This document shows positions 17,918 through 24,585 of a stretch of 39,388 bases of DNA, piece by piece. The notes beneath the pieces were generated by a model that did no database searches, was not told the DNA's origin, and was given only the letters and a program-made list of their open reading frames with translations. Source of the DNA: Verrucomicrobiota bacterium (GTDB lineage: Bacteria > Verrucomicrobiota > Kiritimatiellia > JAKQHR01); contig JAKQHR010000065.1 in assembly GCA_029557905.1 (NCBI GenBank), positions 1 to 39,388 on the forward strand, read 5' to 3'. The number at the start of each line of letters is the position of its first letter. Position 1 is the stretch's first letter. Position numbers and translations under genes: made by a program.

Positions 17918-18406
17918 TCATCGTCCCAAGAGTTTAATCAGCGGACTGGAAATGATCTTGTCCATGCGCTTGCCCAGTACCATTGCCCGCTTGATCCGTT
18001 TCTCCAGAAAGATCGCGTCCGCGTCCGCTTTCTCCGCTTCCAGCTCCTGAATGGCCTGCTGGAATTCACCGTTGGCTATTTCCAGCTTGCGGGACATCAG
18101 GCCGAACAGGCCCTTCTGCAGAGCGCTTCCAAGATTCTCCGCCGTCTGGTAATAGCTTTTGCGGTCGCCCTTTTTTCGAATGCGCTTCAGCAGTCCAATA
18201 CTCTCAAGCTGACGCGCGGCGATGCTGACGGCCGCCTTGCTCAGCCCAAGGTCGGCCTCGATCGCATCCAGCGAACAGGCCGCCGGCCGGAGGTAGAGAT
18301 AGACGAGGATTTGGCCGGTAATGCGTCCCAGCCCGAGGTCCTGCGAAATCGTCCCGGCCAGCCGCACCAGCCGGTCCCGCACCTGCTCTGAATTCCTGTT
18401 GCTCAT
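17918..18406 (-). CDS. GbsR/MarR-type winged-helix regulator
   Basis: A 162-residue DNA-binding protein. The N-terminal half holds a winged helix: RITGQILVYLYLRPAACSLD, then a recognition region LGLSKAAVSIAARQLESIGL (54-73) and wing KRIRKKGDRKSYYQ. The C-terminal half is helical and charged (QQAIQELEAEKADADAIFLE), suited to dimerisation. This is the layout of GbsR-type MarR relatives. The ATG at 18406 is preferred to a TTG at 18418; no strong ribosome binding site precedes it. A perfect palindrome lies 12 nt upstream over the promoter, so it probably represses itself and the polysaccharide genes behind it, starting with the sulfotransferase-like gene 3 bp downstream. Confidence 0.82.
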   Translation of the reverse strand: MSNRNSEQVRDRLVRLAGTISQDLGLGRITGQILVYLYLRPAACSLDAIEADLGLSKAAVSIAARQLESIGLLKRIRKKGDRKSYYQTAENLGSALQKGLFGLMSRKLEIANGEFQQAIQELEAEKADADAIFLEKRIKRAMVLGKRMDKIISSPLIKLLGR

Positions 18407-18417
18407 GGGGTTCAACA

Positions 18418-18439
18418 ACTTTTACATTTTTGTAAAAGT
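18418..18439. promoter_or_regulatory. Palindromic operator upstream of the GbsR-like gene
   Basis: A perfect inverted repeat with 8-bp arms ACTTTTAC and GTAAAAGT around a 6-bp A/T spacer. It overlaps the proposed -10 element and ends 12 nt before the ATG of the GbsR-like gene. Arm length and symmetry suit a dimeric winged-helix regulator, and the position suits autorepression. Confidence 0.65.
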
Positions 18440-18464
18440 ATGCCAGAGGGCTAAAATATGTCAA
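18435..18464 (-). promoter_or_regulatory. Sigma-70-type promoter of the GbsR/polysaccharide transcript
   Basis: On the minus strand, TTGACA (18459-18464) matches the -35 consensus perfectly. It is followed after 18 bp by TACTTT (18435-18440) as a weak -10. The -10 is embedded in the operator palindrome. Since every gene from 18406 down to 158 reads the same way with small or no gaps, this may be the main promoter of the locus, though internal promoters are possible (for example in the 58-bp gap at 16780-16837). Confidence 0.55.
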
Positions 18465-18503
18465 GCCCCGTCGGACCCAAAAGCGCACGCCGAATTCGTT
18501 TCT

Positions 18504-20165
18504 TCAGAGGCCTTTGTCGGGCTTCCCGCCGTGGTAGTGCGTGACGATGGTGGAAGGCTGGATGCGGTCGCCAAACAGCCGCAGCCGGAGATCCCAGCGC
18601 GCGGCAAGCGCTTTTGCCGCCAGACGGGTGATGCGATCCCGCACGGTGAGCGGGCCGAGCAGTTTGAGCTGCTCAATATCAAGCTCAAGAGCTCTTTCCC
18701 GCTCCTTCTCATTGACTGCGCGGCAGGCAATGATGGGAAGCAGATGCGAATACAGCCGAACGCGAAGGGCCAGCTGCTGCATGCGGGCCTCAAGGCAGGG
18801 GTCCCTTGATTCCATCGCCGCCAGCCGCTTGTATCCGCGCACAGCGGTCTCGGCCATCCGGTAGATCGAGCTTGAATTGGCCTCGTAATCACGCCTGAAA
18901 GCAAGGTCCAGCCAGCGCTTCGGTTCATCGCCGGGAAAGGCCGGATGATTCCAGTTCAGCTCGTTCTGTCCGTGCCATTCCTCGTAGGGCATATCTTCTT
19001 TCAGCAGGCCGCGCTCTTTATGATCCGTGTACAGCGGCGTTACCGGCATGCCGGTGTAGAGCATGAACTGCATCATGTCCGTGCCGAGGCCGACCACGAA
19101 ATCTATGTCTGCGCCGATGTTTTCAGGCGTGTGATGCTCCATGCATATGATCGCCGAGCCCAGCACGGATACGCCCCGGTCACGAAGCTCCCTGACCAGT
19201 TCGGCCGCATTGATCCCCGCGTTCTTGGCGAACTCGTCGGCGCTCTGCGATTCAAAGCCGATCCACACCATGTTCACACCGAGCCGGATCAGATTATCAA
19301 TGCCGAAGGCGGAAATCGCCTCGGCGGATGACGAAATGTAGAAACTGAACCACCGCTGGTGTTTTTCCATTTCGGCCAGCAGTGCGCGCGCGCGGGTGCA
19401 GTCTTTCAGAAAATTCTCGTCCATGACGGAAAACACGTTCGTGCCGCGCGCATCGGCTATGCGGCAGCATTCCCGAAAGACATCCTCGCCCGTGCGCAGG
19501 AACGAAATGTAGGCCTTTTCAAAAAAATGGGTCGTGCAGCAGAAATTACAGGCGTTGACGCAGCCCAGGCCCGGCACCAGCACATTCGGCGTAGGACCCG
19601 GAATGGGCACCCCAAAGATGCTCTCATATTCGCTGCATGGCAAAATGGGATGAACAATCGGCGCGGACGAATCCTGGCCCAGAAAGTTCCGCATCCAGCG
19701 GATCCCCTCGCCCCGGGCCACGTGGTCGCATTCAATCAGATCCTCGACGCCTTCGATGGCGGCACCGTGCCCGCCCAGAACGATGATTGATCCAGGAGCA
19801 TTCGCCCGGACCAGACGTGCCATCTCGCGGGCCTTGATGTAGTTCGGGGTGATAAAAGAGATGCCCACCACATCGTAATCCTTTTGGATCTCCCGGATAA
19901 ATCGGCGGCGGGAGGGGAAATCGAGCACGGTCACATCGGCATTGATGTTGGAGGCAATGAAATACAGGCCGAAGGAGCGGTGATGAAAACGAAGCGAAGC
20001 AGGGCCCTGAACCCGTGTCACCTGATTGTGATACAGCTCCATGTTGTTTTCTTTGCGGCCGAACGGATCATCCACGCCGTACGGTCCAAAAACCCCGCAA
20101 AGCAGAATACGAGGGGTGCGGCCCGACGCTTTCCAGCGCTGTGGACGCGCGGGGCTGGGAGTCAC
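18504..20165 (-). CDS. Radical SAM protein with B12-binding-like N-terminal domain
   Basis: About 553 residues. The N-terminal part (RILLCGVFGPYGVDDPF, then YDVVGISFITPNYIKAREMA and GSIIVLGGHGAA) has the Rossmann-like layout of the B12-binding domain seen in many class B radical SAM enzymes, but I see no clear D-x-H-x-x-G cobalt-ligating motif. The cluster-binding motif is GLGCVNACNFCCTTHFF, a C-x3-C-x2-C at about 202/206/209. NVFSVMDENFL continues the barrel. The chosen start is a GTG at 20165 just after the acyltransferase stop; the frame extends upstream to 20282 but would then overlap that gene. The substrate is unknown; lipid or cofactor modification is possible. It lies upstream of the regulator on the same strand. 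Confidence 0.8.
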   Translation of the reverse strand: MTPSPARPQRWKASGRTPRILLCGVFGPYGVDDPFGRKENNMELYHNQVTRVQGPASLRFHHRSFGLYFIASNINADVTVLDFPSRRRFIREIQKDYDVVGISFITPNYIKAREMARLVRANAPGSIIVLGGHGAAIEGVEDLIECDHVARGEGIRWMRNFLGQDSSAPIVHPILPCSEYESIFGVPIPGPTPNVLVPGLGCVNACNFCCTTHFFEKAYISFLRTGEDVFRECCRIADARGTNVFSVMDENFLKDCTRARALLAEMEKHQRWFSFYISSSAEAISAFGIDNLIRLGVNMVWIGFESQSADEFAKNAGINAAELVRELRDRGVSVLGSAIICMEHHTPENIGADIDFVVGLGTDMMQFMLYTGMPVTPLYTDHKERGLLKEDMPYEEWHGQNELNWNHPAFPGDEPKRWLDLAFRRDYEANSSSIYRMAETAVRGYKRLAAMESRDPCLEARMQQLALRVRLYSHLLPIIACRAVNEKERERALELDIEQLKLLGPLTVRDRITRLAAKALAARWDLRLRLFGDRIQPSTIVTHYHGGKPDKGL

Positions 20166-20169
20166 ATTT

Positions 20170-20709
20170 TTATTGATCACTTGAAGTCTTTTCCGACAGC
20201 AGGCGCTGCCAAGTTTCGGGGTCGCGGGTTTTGAGAACGCGATGCGCGGAGGAGCCGACAATCTCCCCTTCCCCGACATCACCTGTCACCAGGCATCCGA
20301 AACCGATCACAGCGCCATTTCCGATCGTAACACCCGGCACAATACGTGCCGCCGCGCCGATCCAGACGTAGTCGCCGATTTTCACCGGTTTCGCGATTTC
20401 TTTCCCATACGGGATCTTTTCATTAATGTCATGGTCATGCGTGTAGATAACGCATCCGGTGGAAATGTGGCAGTCATGCCCTATTTCCAGCCCGCCCTTG
20501 CAGTCGAAGAAGCATCCGCGGGAAACATAGGTCCGGTCGCCGATGGAAAGTTTCGCGGGCTTCTTGACGATCAGGTCGCCCGGAATGAAGACATCTTTTC
20601 CGAGTTTGGCGGCACGGCGGACTGTTTCCGCGCGGGCCATTTCCTCCGCCCGGCGAAGCAGCCCGGCGAGGGCCGCCAGACGATACATAATGACACTCGA
20701 AAGACTCAC
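20170..20709 (-). CDS. Hexapeptide-repeat acyltransferase
   Basis: A 179-residue left-handed beta-helix protein. LSIGDRTYVSRGCFFDCKGG, EIGHDCHISTGCVIYTHDH, KIGDYVWIGAAARIVPGVTI and GNGAVIGFGCLVTGDV are successive hexapeptide coils, and GEIVGSSAHRVLKTRD closes the domain. THDHD contains the likely catalytic His. It should move an acetyl or similar acyl group from CoA to a sugar or amino-sugar hydroxyl. The start is a GTG at 20709; an ATG eight codons in is an alternative. It is followed 4 bp later by the radical SAM gene, suggesting the two serve one pathway. Confidence 0.85.
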   Translation of the reverse strand: MSLSSVIMYRLAALAGLLRRAEEMARAETVRRAAKLGKDVFIPGDLIVKKPAKLSIGDRTYVSRGCFFDCKGGLEIGHDCHISTGCVIYTHDHDINEKIPYGKEIAKPVKIGDYVWIGAAARIVPGVTIGNGAVIGFGCLVTGDVGEGEIVGSSAHRVLKTRDPETWQRLLSEKTSSDQ

Positions 20710-20721
20710 AGCAAATTCCCA

Positions 20722-20802
20722 TTAATATTCATCGCAGGAGATGATGGATTGTTCCGCCGGCGCGAACAAGCTCAATCCGCGGCCCTGATCCATTTGTCTC
20801 AT
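20722..20802 (-). CDS. Possible 26-residue ORF coupled to ybjQ
   Basis: An ATG overlaps the ybjQ stop (ATGA) and opens a 26-codon frame ending in TAA at 20722, 12 nt before the acyltransferase start. The peptide includes LSLFAPAEQSIISCDEY. I know no family. The frame is short enough to arise by chance; the only support is the coupling geometry, which also occurs at the small ORF at 7658-7795. Confidence 0.2.
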   Translation of the reverse strand: MRQMDQGRGLSLFAPAEQSIISCDEY

Positions 20803-21131
20803 TGAATCACAACGGCCGTGCCCTTGCCATGCGCCATGAGCAGGGATTTGTTCTTGGACCCGATATTGTCGAAATCCAGCGTGAAACCGATCACCGCATT
20901 GGCACCCATCTGAAGCGCCGCGGCGCGGATTTCGTGAAACACTTCCTTTTCCATCCCGGACATCACATCCTGATAGGATTCGGAACGCCCGCCGAAAAAA
21001 TCGCGGAAGGCCGTGAAGAAATCGCGGATCACATTCACCGCTCTCACATTGCGCGCCGTGACAATGCCCTTGTACTCCATCACCTTCGCGCCTTCAACAA
21101 CCGGCGTCGTCAGAATAGGAATGTCATTCAT
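20799..21131 (-). CDS. ybjQ: YbjQ/UPF0145 family protein
   Basis: A 110-residue protein of the YbjQ family. Diagnostic stretches are EYKGIVTARNVRAVNVIRD near the N-terminus and AALQMGANAVIGFTLDFDN towards the end. The family forms small pentameric-like alpha/beta assemblies of unknown role, sometimes annotated as heavy-metal binding without firm proof. The start at 21131 has GAGGAG about 10 nt upstream. Upstream on the same strand lies a 90-bp array of phased A-tracts. A decayed partial copy of this gene lies 2.2 kb away on the far side of the GNAT-HDAC gene. Confidence 0.88.
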   Translation of the reverse strand: MNDIPILTTPVVEGAKVMEYKGIVTARNVRAVNVIRDFFTAFRDFFGGRSESYQDVMSGMEKEVFHEIRAAALQMGANAVIGFTLDFDNIGSKNKSLLMAHGKGTAVVIQ

Positions 21132-21484
21132 ATGTTCTTCTCCTCTTTTTGTTTCAACAGCTGTTTTTTTAAAAATCAGCCGATTTTTCGCATTTTTCAG
21201 CGTTTTGGAGCCGTTTTTATGCGTTTTTAGGCCATTTTTTGACTTTTTAAGGCGTTTTCAGGCCTTTTTCAGGGTTTCGAGCGCCTCGACATCGGCCAGG
21301 TCATTTTTCGGGCTGCGGTGCGGTGATTGACGGAAACGCCCGCCCCGATTCTTAATCATGCGCATATATTAGCCAATTAAGGCCCGCCCAGCAAACGATA
21401 ATATCAGGGCTTTCCTGAAAGCCTCAAACCTGCACCGGACGACGCATCTTGAACCGCGCACGATGCCATGATATAAGAAAACCA
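21132..21484. other. Divergent intergenic region between ybjQ and GNAT-HDAC gene
   Basis: These 353 bp hold the ybjQ ribosome binding site (about 21141-21147), the phased T-tract array at 21184-21277, a TTGACG at 21327-21332 and a TATATT at 21365-21370 that could belong to plus-strand promoter elements but are not well spaced as a pair. I see no convincing ORF or RNA gene here. Confidence 0.5.
21184..21277. repeat. Array of ten helically phased T-tracts (predicted curved DNA)
   Basis: Ten runs of three to six T (21184-21188, 21193-21197, 21203-21206, 21214-21218, 21224-21228, 21235-21240, 21244-21248, 21254-21257, 21265-21269, 21275-21277) have centres whose mean spacing is 10.0 bp. Linkers are GC-containing (CGCA, CAGCG, GGAGCCG, AGGCCA). 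A/T-tracts in phase with the helix are the classic signature of intrinsic DNA bending. The array lies just upstream of ybjQ on that gene's coding strand as A-tracts. Confidence 0.75.
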
Positions 21485-23224
21485 ATGTTCAGGATACGGA
21501 GAATCCATGATATCGCCAATCCGGCGAACGAAAGGGCTTTGGCACAGGTCCTGCAGATTCTGCGCGATCAGTTTCCCCGCCTGTCCCCCAAAGACGTTGA
21601 CAAACTCCCCGACCAGCTCAGAAATCCTCTGAAGTACCAGCTCAGATCCATTCTTTTTGTGGCCGACGACATGAAGGGCCGGGTCAGCGGGTTTGCCCTG
21701 CTGATGCACGCGCCGGACCTGAATTTCTGCTATCTCGATTATATTTCCGCCGCAAAGCAGCTCACGGGCCGGGGCATCGGAGGGGCGCTTTATGATCGTC
21801 TCAGGACCGAGGCCGCCCTTCTCAAGGTGAAGGGGCTTTTCTTCGAATGCCTGCCGGACGATCCGCTCCTTTGCCGCGAGCCCGAAGTGCTCAAGCAGAA
21901 CCGCGCCCGCCTGAAATTCTATGAACGGTACGGCGCAACACCGATGATCGGGACGAAATACGAAACACCCGTGAAGCCGGACGGCGACAATCCCCCCTAC
22001 CTTGTCGTGGACCCCCTCGGCCAGACGGTCCGTTTCGGCCGGAACGAAATGCGCCAGATTGTTGCAGCCATCCTCGATCGCAAATACAAGGACGTGTGCA
22101 GCCCGGACTATGTCCGCACCGTGACGGATTCAATCACAGATGACCCGGTCCGGTTCCGGCCGTTCAAATACCGGACAGAGAAGAAAGTCGAGGCCGTTCG
22201 CTCGGCTCCGCATCCGGATCAGCTCATTGCGCTTGTGTTCAACAACACCCACGCCATTCACCACGTGCATGACAGCGGATATGTCGAGTCCCCGGTGCGG
22301 GTGAAGAACATGCTGGAAGCGCTCAGCAAAACAGACATTTTCCACACCATCCCTGAACGCCACTTCGGCGAGCATCACATCACGGACGTGCACGACCGCG
22401 CCTTTGTGGATTATCTTCAGAAAGTCTGCATGACGCTGCCTGAGGACGAGTCTGTCTATCCCTATGTGTTTCCCATCCGCAACAAAACCCGGCCGCCGAG
22501 AGACCTTCCCATGCGCGCCGGCTACTACTGCATTGACACATTCACTCCGCTGAACAAAAACGCCTATCTTGCCGCGCGCAACGCGGTCAACTGCGCGCTG
22601 ACCGCGGCCCAGGCGGTTGTGGATGGATCCTACCTCGCGTACGCCCTGGTCCGTCCCCCGGGACATCATGCTGAAAGGAACTGCTTTGGCGGATTCTGCT
22701 ATTTCAACTCAACAGCCATCGCCGCCCACTATCTGAGCCGGCTCGGGAAGGTTGCCATCCTGGACATTGACTATCATCACGGCAACGGCCAGCAGGACAT
22801 TTTTTACGAGCGCAGCGATGTGCTGACCATTTCCATCCACGGGCATCCGAGTTTCGCCTATCCGTTCTTCAGCGGATTCATGGAGGAGCGCGGCGAGGAA
22901 AAAGGCCGGGGTTTCAGCATCAACATGCCCCTGCCCGAGAACATCACCCCCGAGATCTACATGGAGGCTCTCCGGCGGGCCATTCGCAGAATCTGCAAAT
23001 TCGATCCGAAGTTTCTGGTGGTTGCGCTGGGCCTCGATACGGCCCGCGGCGATCCGACCGGAACCTGGCCTCTCGAAGCCAAAGACCTTGCCGCGATGGG
23101 CCGGGTGATCGGGAGCCTGCCGTATTCGACACTTTTTGTTCAGGAGGGCGGCTATAAAACCCGATCCATCGGGAAGAACGTGCGCTCGTTCTTTAAAGGC
23201 GTCTGGGAAGGCGCATTCCTTTAA
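21485..23224 (+). CDS. GNAT acetyltransferase - histone deacetylase family fusion
   Basis: A 579-residue protein with two opposed activities predicted. Residues 1 to about 180 are a GNAT domain: CYLDYISAAKQLTGRGIGGAL holds the Q/R-x-x-G-x-G/A acetyl-CoA loop, and NRARLKFYERYGATPM the C-terminal motif. Residues from about 245 form an arginase/deacetylase domain with a complete site: RPPGHHAE (His pair 394-395), LDIDYHHGNG (Zn ligands D429 and H431), GLDTARGDPTG (Zn Asp 518) and QEGGYKT (catalytic Tyr 557). This resembles acetylpolyamine amidohydrolases. The substrate could be a polyamine or a lysine; it is not known. The ATG at 21485 is preferred to a TTG at 21449. Confidence 0.88.
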   Translation: MFRIRRIHDIANPANERALAQVLQILRDQFPRLSPKDVDKLPDQLRNPLKYQLRSILFVADDMKGRVSGFALLMHAPDLNFCYLDYISAAKQLTGRGIGGALYDRLRTEAALLKVKGLFFECLPDDPLLCREPEVLKQNRARLKFYERYGATPMIGTKYETPVKPDGDNPPYLVVDPLGQTVRFGRNEMRQIVAAILDRKYKDVCSPDYVRTVTDSITDDPVRFRPFKYRTEKKVEAVRSAPHPDQLIALVFNNTHAIHHVHDSGYVESPVRVKNMLEALSKTDIFHTIPERHFGEHHITDVHDRAFVDYLQKVCMTLPEDESVYPYVFPIRNKTRPPRDLPMRAGYYCIDTFTPLNKNAYLAARNAVNCALTAAQAVVDGSYLAYALVRPPGHHAERNCFGGFCYFNSTAIAAHYLSRLGKVAILDIDYHHGNGQQDIFYERSDVLTISIHGHPSFAYPFFSGFMEERGEEKGRGFSINMPLPENITPEIYMEALRRAIRRICKFDPKFLVVALGLDTARGDPTGTWPLEAKDLAAMGRVIGSLPYSTLFVQEGGYKTRSIGKNVRSFFKGVWEGAFL

Positions 23225-23237
23225 AAGCTGCTGAATT

Positions 23238-23336
23238 AGGATTCCGAACGCCCGCCGAATTAATCCCGGATCACATTCACCGCCCGCACATTGCGCGCCG
23301 GGTCCATGCCCCTGTACTCAATCCCCTTCGCGCCTT
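23238..23336 (-). pseudogene. ybjQ: Decayed partial copy of ybjQ
   Basis: The sequence aligns collinearly with 20975-21094 inside the intact ybjQ. Read on the minus strand it gives GAKGIEYRGMDPARNVRAVN, then VIRD, a stop, FGGRSES and another stop. Relative to the intact gene it has lost exactly 21 bp. That is the offset between two copies of AAATCGCGGA (20998-21007 and 21019-21028), which points to slippage or recombination between short direct repeats. A later AAA to TTA change made the TAA stop. The first 12 and last 55 or so codons are absent. Confidence 0.85.
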
Positions 23337-23342
23337 TAATCG

Positions 23343-23441
23343 AAAAAATATCAATTTTTAACGAATTTTGGCCGTTTTGGGGCATTTTTCACCGTTTTGG
23401 GGCACTTTTTGGCCATTTTTTAACGATTTTTGATGATTTTT
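23343..23441. repeat. Second array of helically phased T-tracts
   Basis: After an A6 tract at 23343-23348, nine T-tracts follow (23355-23359, 23366-23369, 23375-23378, 23385-23389, 23395-23398, 23406-23410, 23416-23421, 23427-23431, 23437-23441). Their mean centre spacing is about 10.25 bp. Short words such as GGCCATTTTTT and CGTTTTGG are shared with the array at 21.2 kb. It sits next to the ybjQ pseudogene exactly as the other array sits next to the intact gene. Confidence 0.75.
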
Positions 23442-23481
23442 GGCATCTGGCGGGAACCGCAAGCCCGTCAATCGCATTGAA

Positions 23482-23615
23482 GGAACCGAAGGAGCGGTTC
23501 CCTCCAGCAATGATGTGATGGAGGGTTTTGCTCCGTCAAAACCGGGACAGAACTCAGAGGCTTCCGGCAGGGCGCGCAGTCCCTTGCGCGCCGCGGCGGG
23601 CACGGAGTGCCCGCC
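23482..23615. repeat. Cluster of four hairpins, possible dispersed palindromic repeat
   Basis: Four perfect inverted repeats follow each other: GGAACCG/CGGTTCC (23482-23501), CCTCCA/TGGAGG (23501-23524), GGCGCGC/GCGCGCC (23571-23592) and GGCGGGCAC/GTGCCCGCC with a 3-nt loop (23595-23615). They lie between the convergent GNAT-HDAC and oppC genes. They could act as a bidirectional terminator lacking clear U-runs, or be a REP-like repeat. The last palindrome followed by CTACC looks like a dispersed repeat, but there is only one copy here. Confidence 0.5.
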
Positions 23616-23632
23616 CTACCCAACCGCCACAA

Positions 23633-24583
23633 TCAATGCTTTCCGCTTTGCGCAGTCCGCAGGCGGGGGTCGAAGGCGTCGCGCAGGGCGTCGCCCAGCA
23701 GGTTGAAGGAGAGCACCAGCAGGAAAATCGCCAGCGTGACGAAGGTCATTTCCCACCACATGCCCTGCCAGAGACGCAGGCGCGCGTTGCTGATCATGAT
23801 TCCCCACGAGGGCTCGTTCTGCACGCCCACGCCGAGGAAGCTGATGAAGACTTCTGTCCCCACCGCGGCTGGAAAGCGGATGGAGAACAGAATGATGATG
23901 ACATGCGCCACGTTCGGAAGGATGTGCCGGAACAGGATGCGCATGTGGCTGTAGCCCAGCACGCGCGCGGCCTGCACATAGGCGCGGTCCTTGTGCTTGA
24001 TGACTTCGCCGCGGATGACGCGGCAGACACTGACCCAGGTGGTGAGGCCAATGCCCAGATAGATCCCCGGCAGGCCCTTGCCGGCAATCATCGCAATGGC
24101 GAGGATGAACAGCAGGCCCGGCATCGAAGCCACGGTCGAATAGAGCCAGACAATCACGGCATCGGTTTTCCCGCCGAAGTATCCGCCGAGCGCGCCCAGA
24201 AGGACCCCTATAGGAATGGCAATCAGCGAGGTCATGATGCCCACATGAAACGCGATGCGCGCACCCTGAATGATGCGTGGAAGAACATCGCGCCCGAGAT
24301 TGTCGCTGCCCAGCGGACAGGTGAACAGATTGCGGAACCCCTGCCCGATGGAATCCGCCGAAGCAAAGGGATGGCGCAGGAAGGAGGGCGGGAGATAGCG
24401 CTGCGACAGATCGGTTTTGTTCCATGCCGGGGTCTGGTCCGTGTGCAGATACCAGCGGTGGGCGATTTCGCCGTAAACTGCAATCAGCGTGAACAGCACC
24501 ACCACCGCGAGGCAGGCGCGATGCAGGCGTCCCGCCTTCAGGCGGAGCCATGCTTCATGCCAGATGCTGTTCTTCGCGCTCAT
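23633..24583 (-). CDS. oppC: Oligopeptide ABC transporter permease OppC-type
   Basis: A 316-residue inner-membrane permease of the DppC/OppC/YejE group. After an N-terminal span (ACLAVVVLFTLIAVYGEIA) comes a long periplasmic segment ending HPFASADSIGQGFRN and LGSDNLGRDVLPRIIQGAR, the usual start of the core permease. The EAA loop reads YVQAARVLGYSHMRILFRHI and LPN, and the C-terminal block has SFLGVGVQNEPSWGIMI. The start at 24583 lies 2 bp after the oppB stop; a frame from 24616 would overlap oppB. It pairs with OppB to take up peptides. The ATPase subunits OppD/F are not in this window. Confidence 0.9.
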   Translation of the reverse strand: MSAKNSIWHEAWLRLKAGRLHRACLAVVVLFTLIAVYGEIAHRWYLHTDQTPAWNKTDLSQRYLPPSFLRHPFASADSIGQGFRNLFTCPLGSDNLGRDVLPRIIQGARIAFHVGIMTSLIAIPIGVLLGALGGYFGGKTDAVIVWLYSTVASMPGLLFILAIAMIAGKGLPGIYLGIGLTTWVSVCRVIRGEVIKHKDRAYVQAARVLGYSHMRILFRHILPNVAHVIIILFSIRFPAAVGTEVFISFLGVGVQNEPSWGIMISNARLRLWQGMWWEMTFVTLAIFLLVLSFNLLGDALRDAFDPRLRTAQSGKH

Positions 24584-24585
24584 TT

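Noticed and set aside
23343-23441. T-tract array as a CRISPR-like or tandem repeat array
   Set aside because: Units are about 10 bp and degenerate, with no constant repeat or spacer lengths; helical phasing explains it better.
23616-24551. Alternative minus-strand frame overlapping oppC
   Set aside because: The peptide has no membrane spans or family motifs, while the oppC frame carries the full permease signature.
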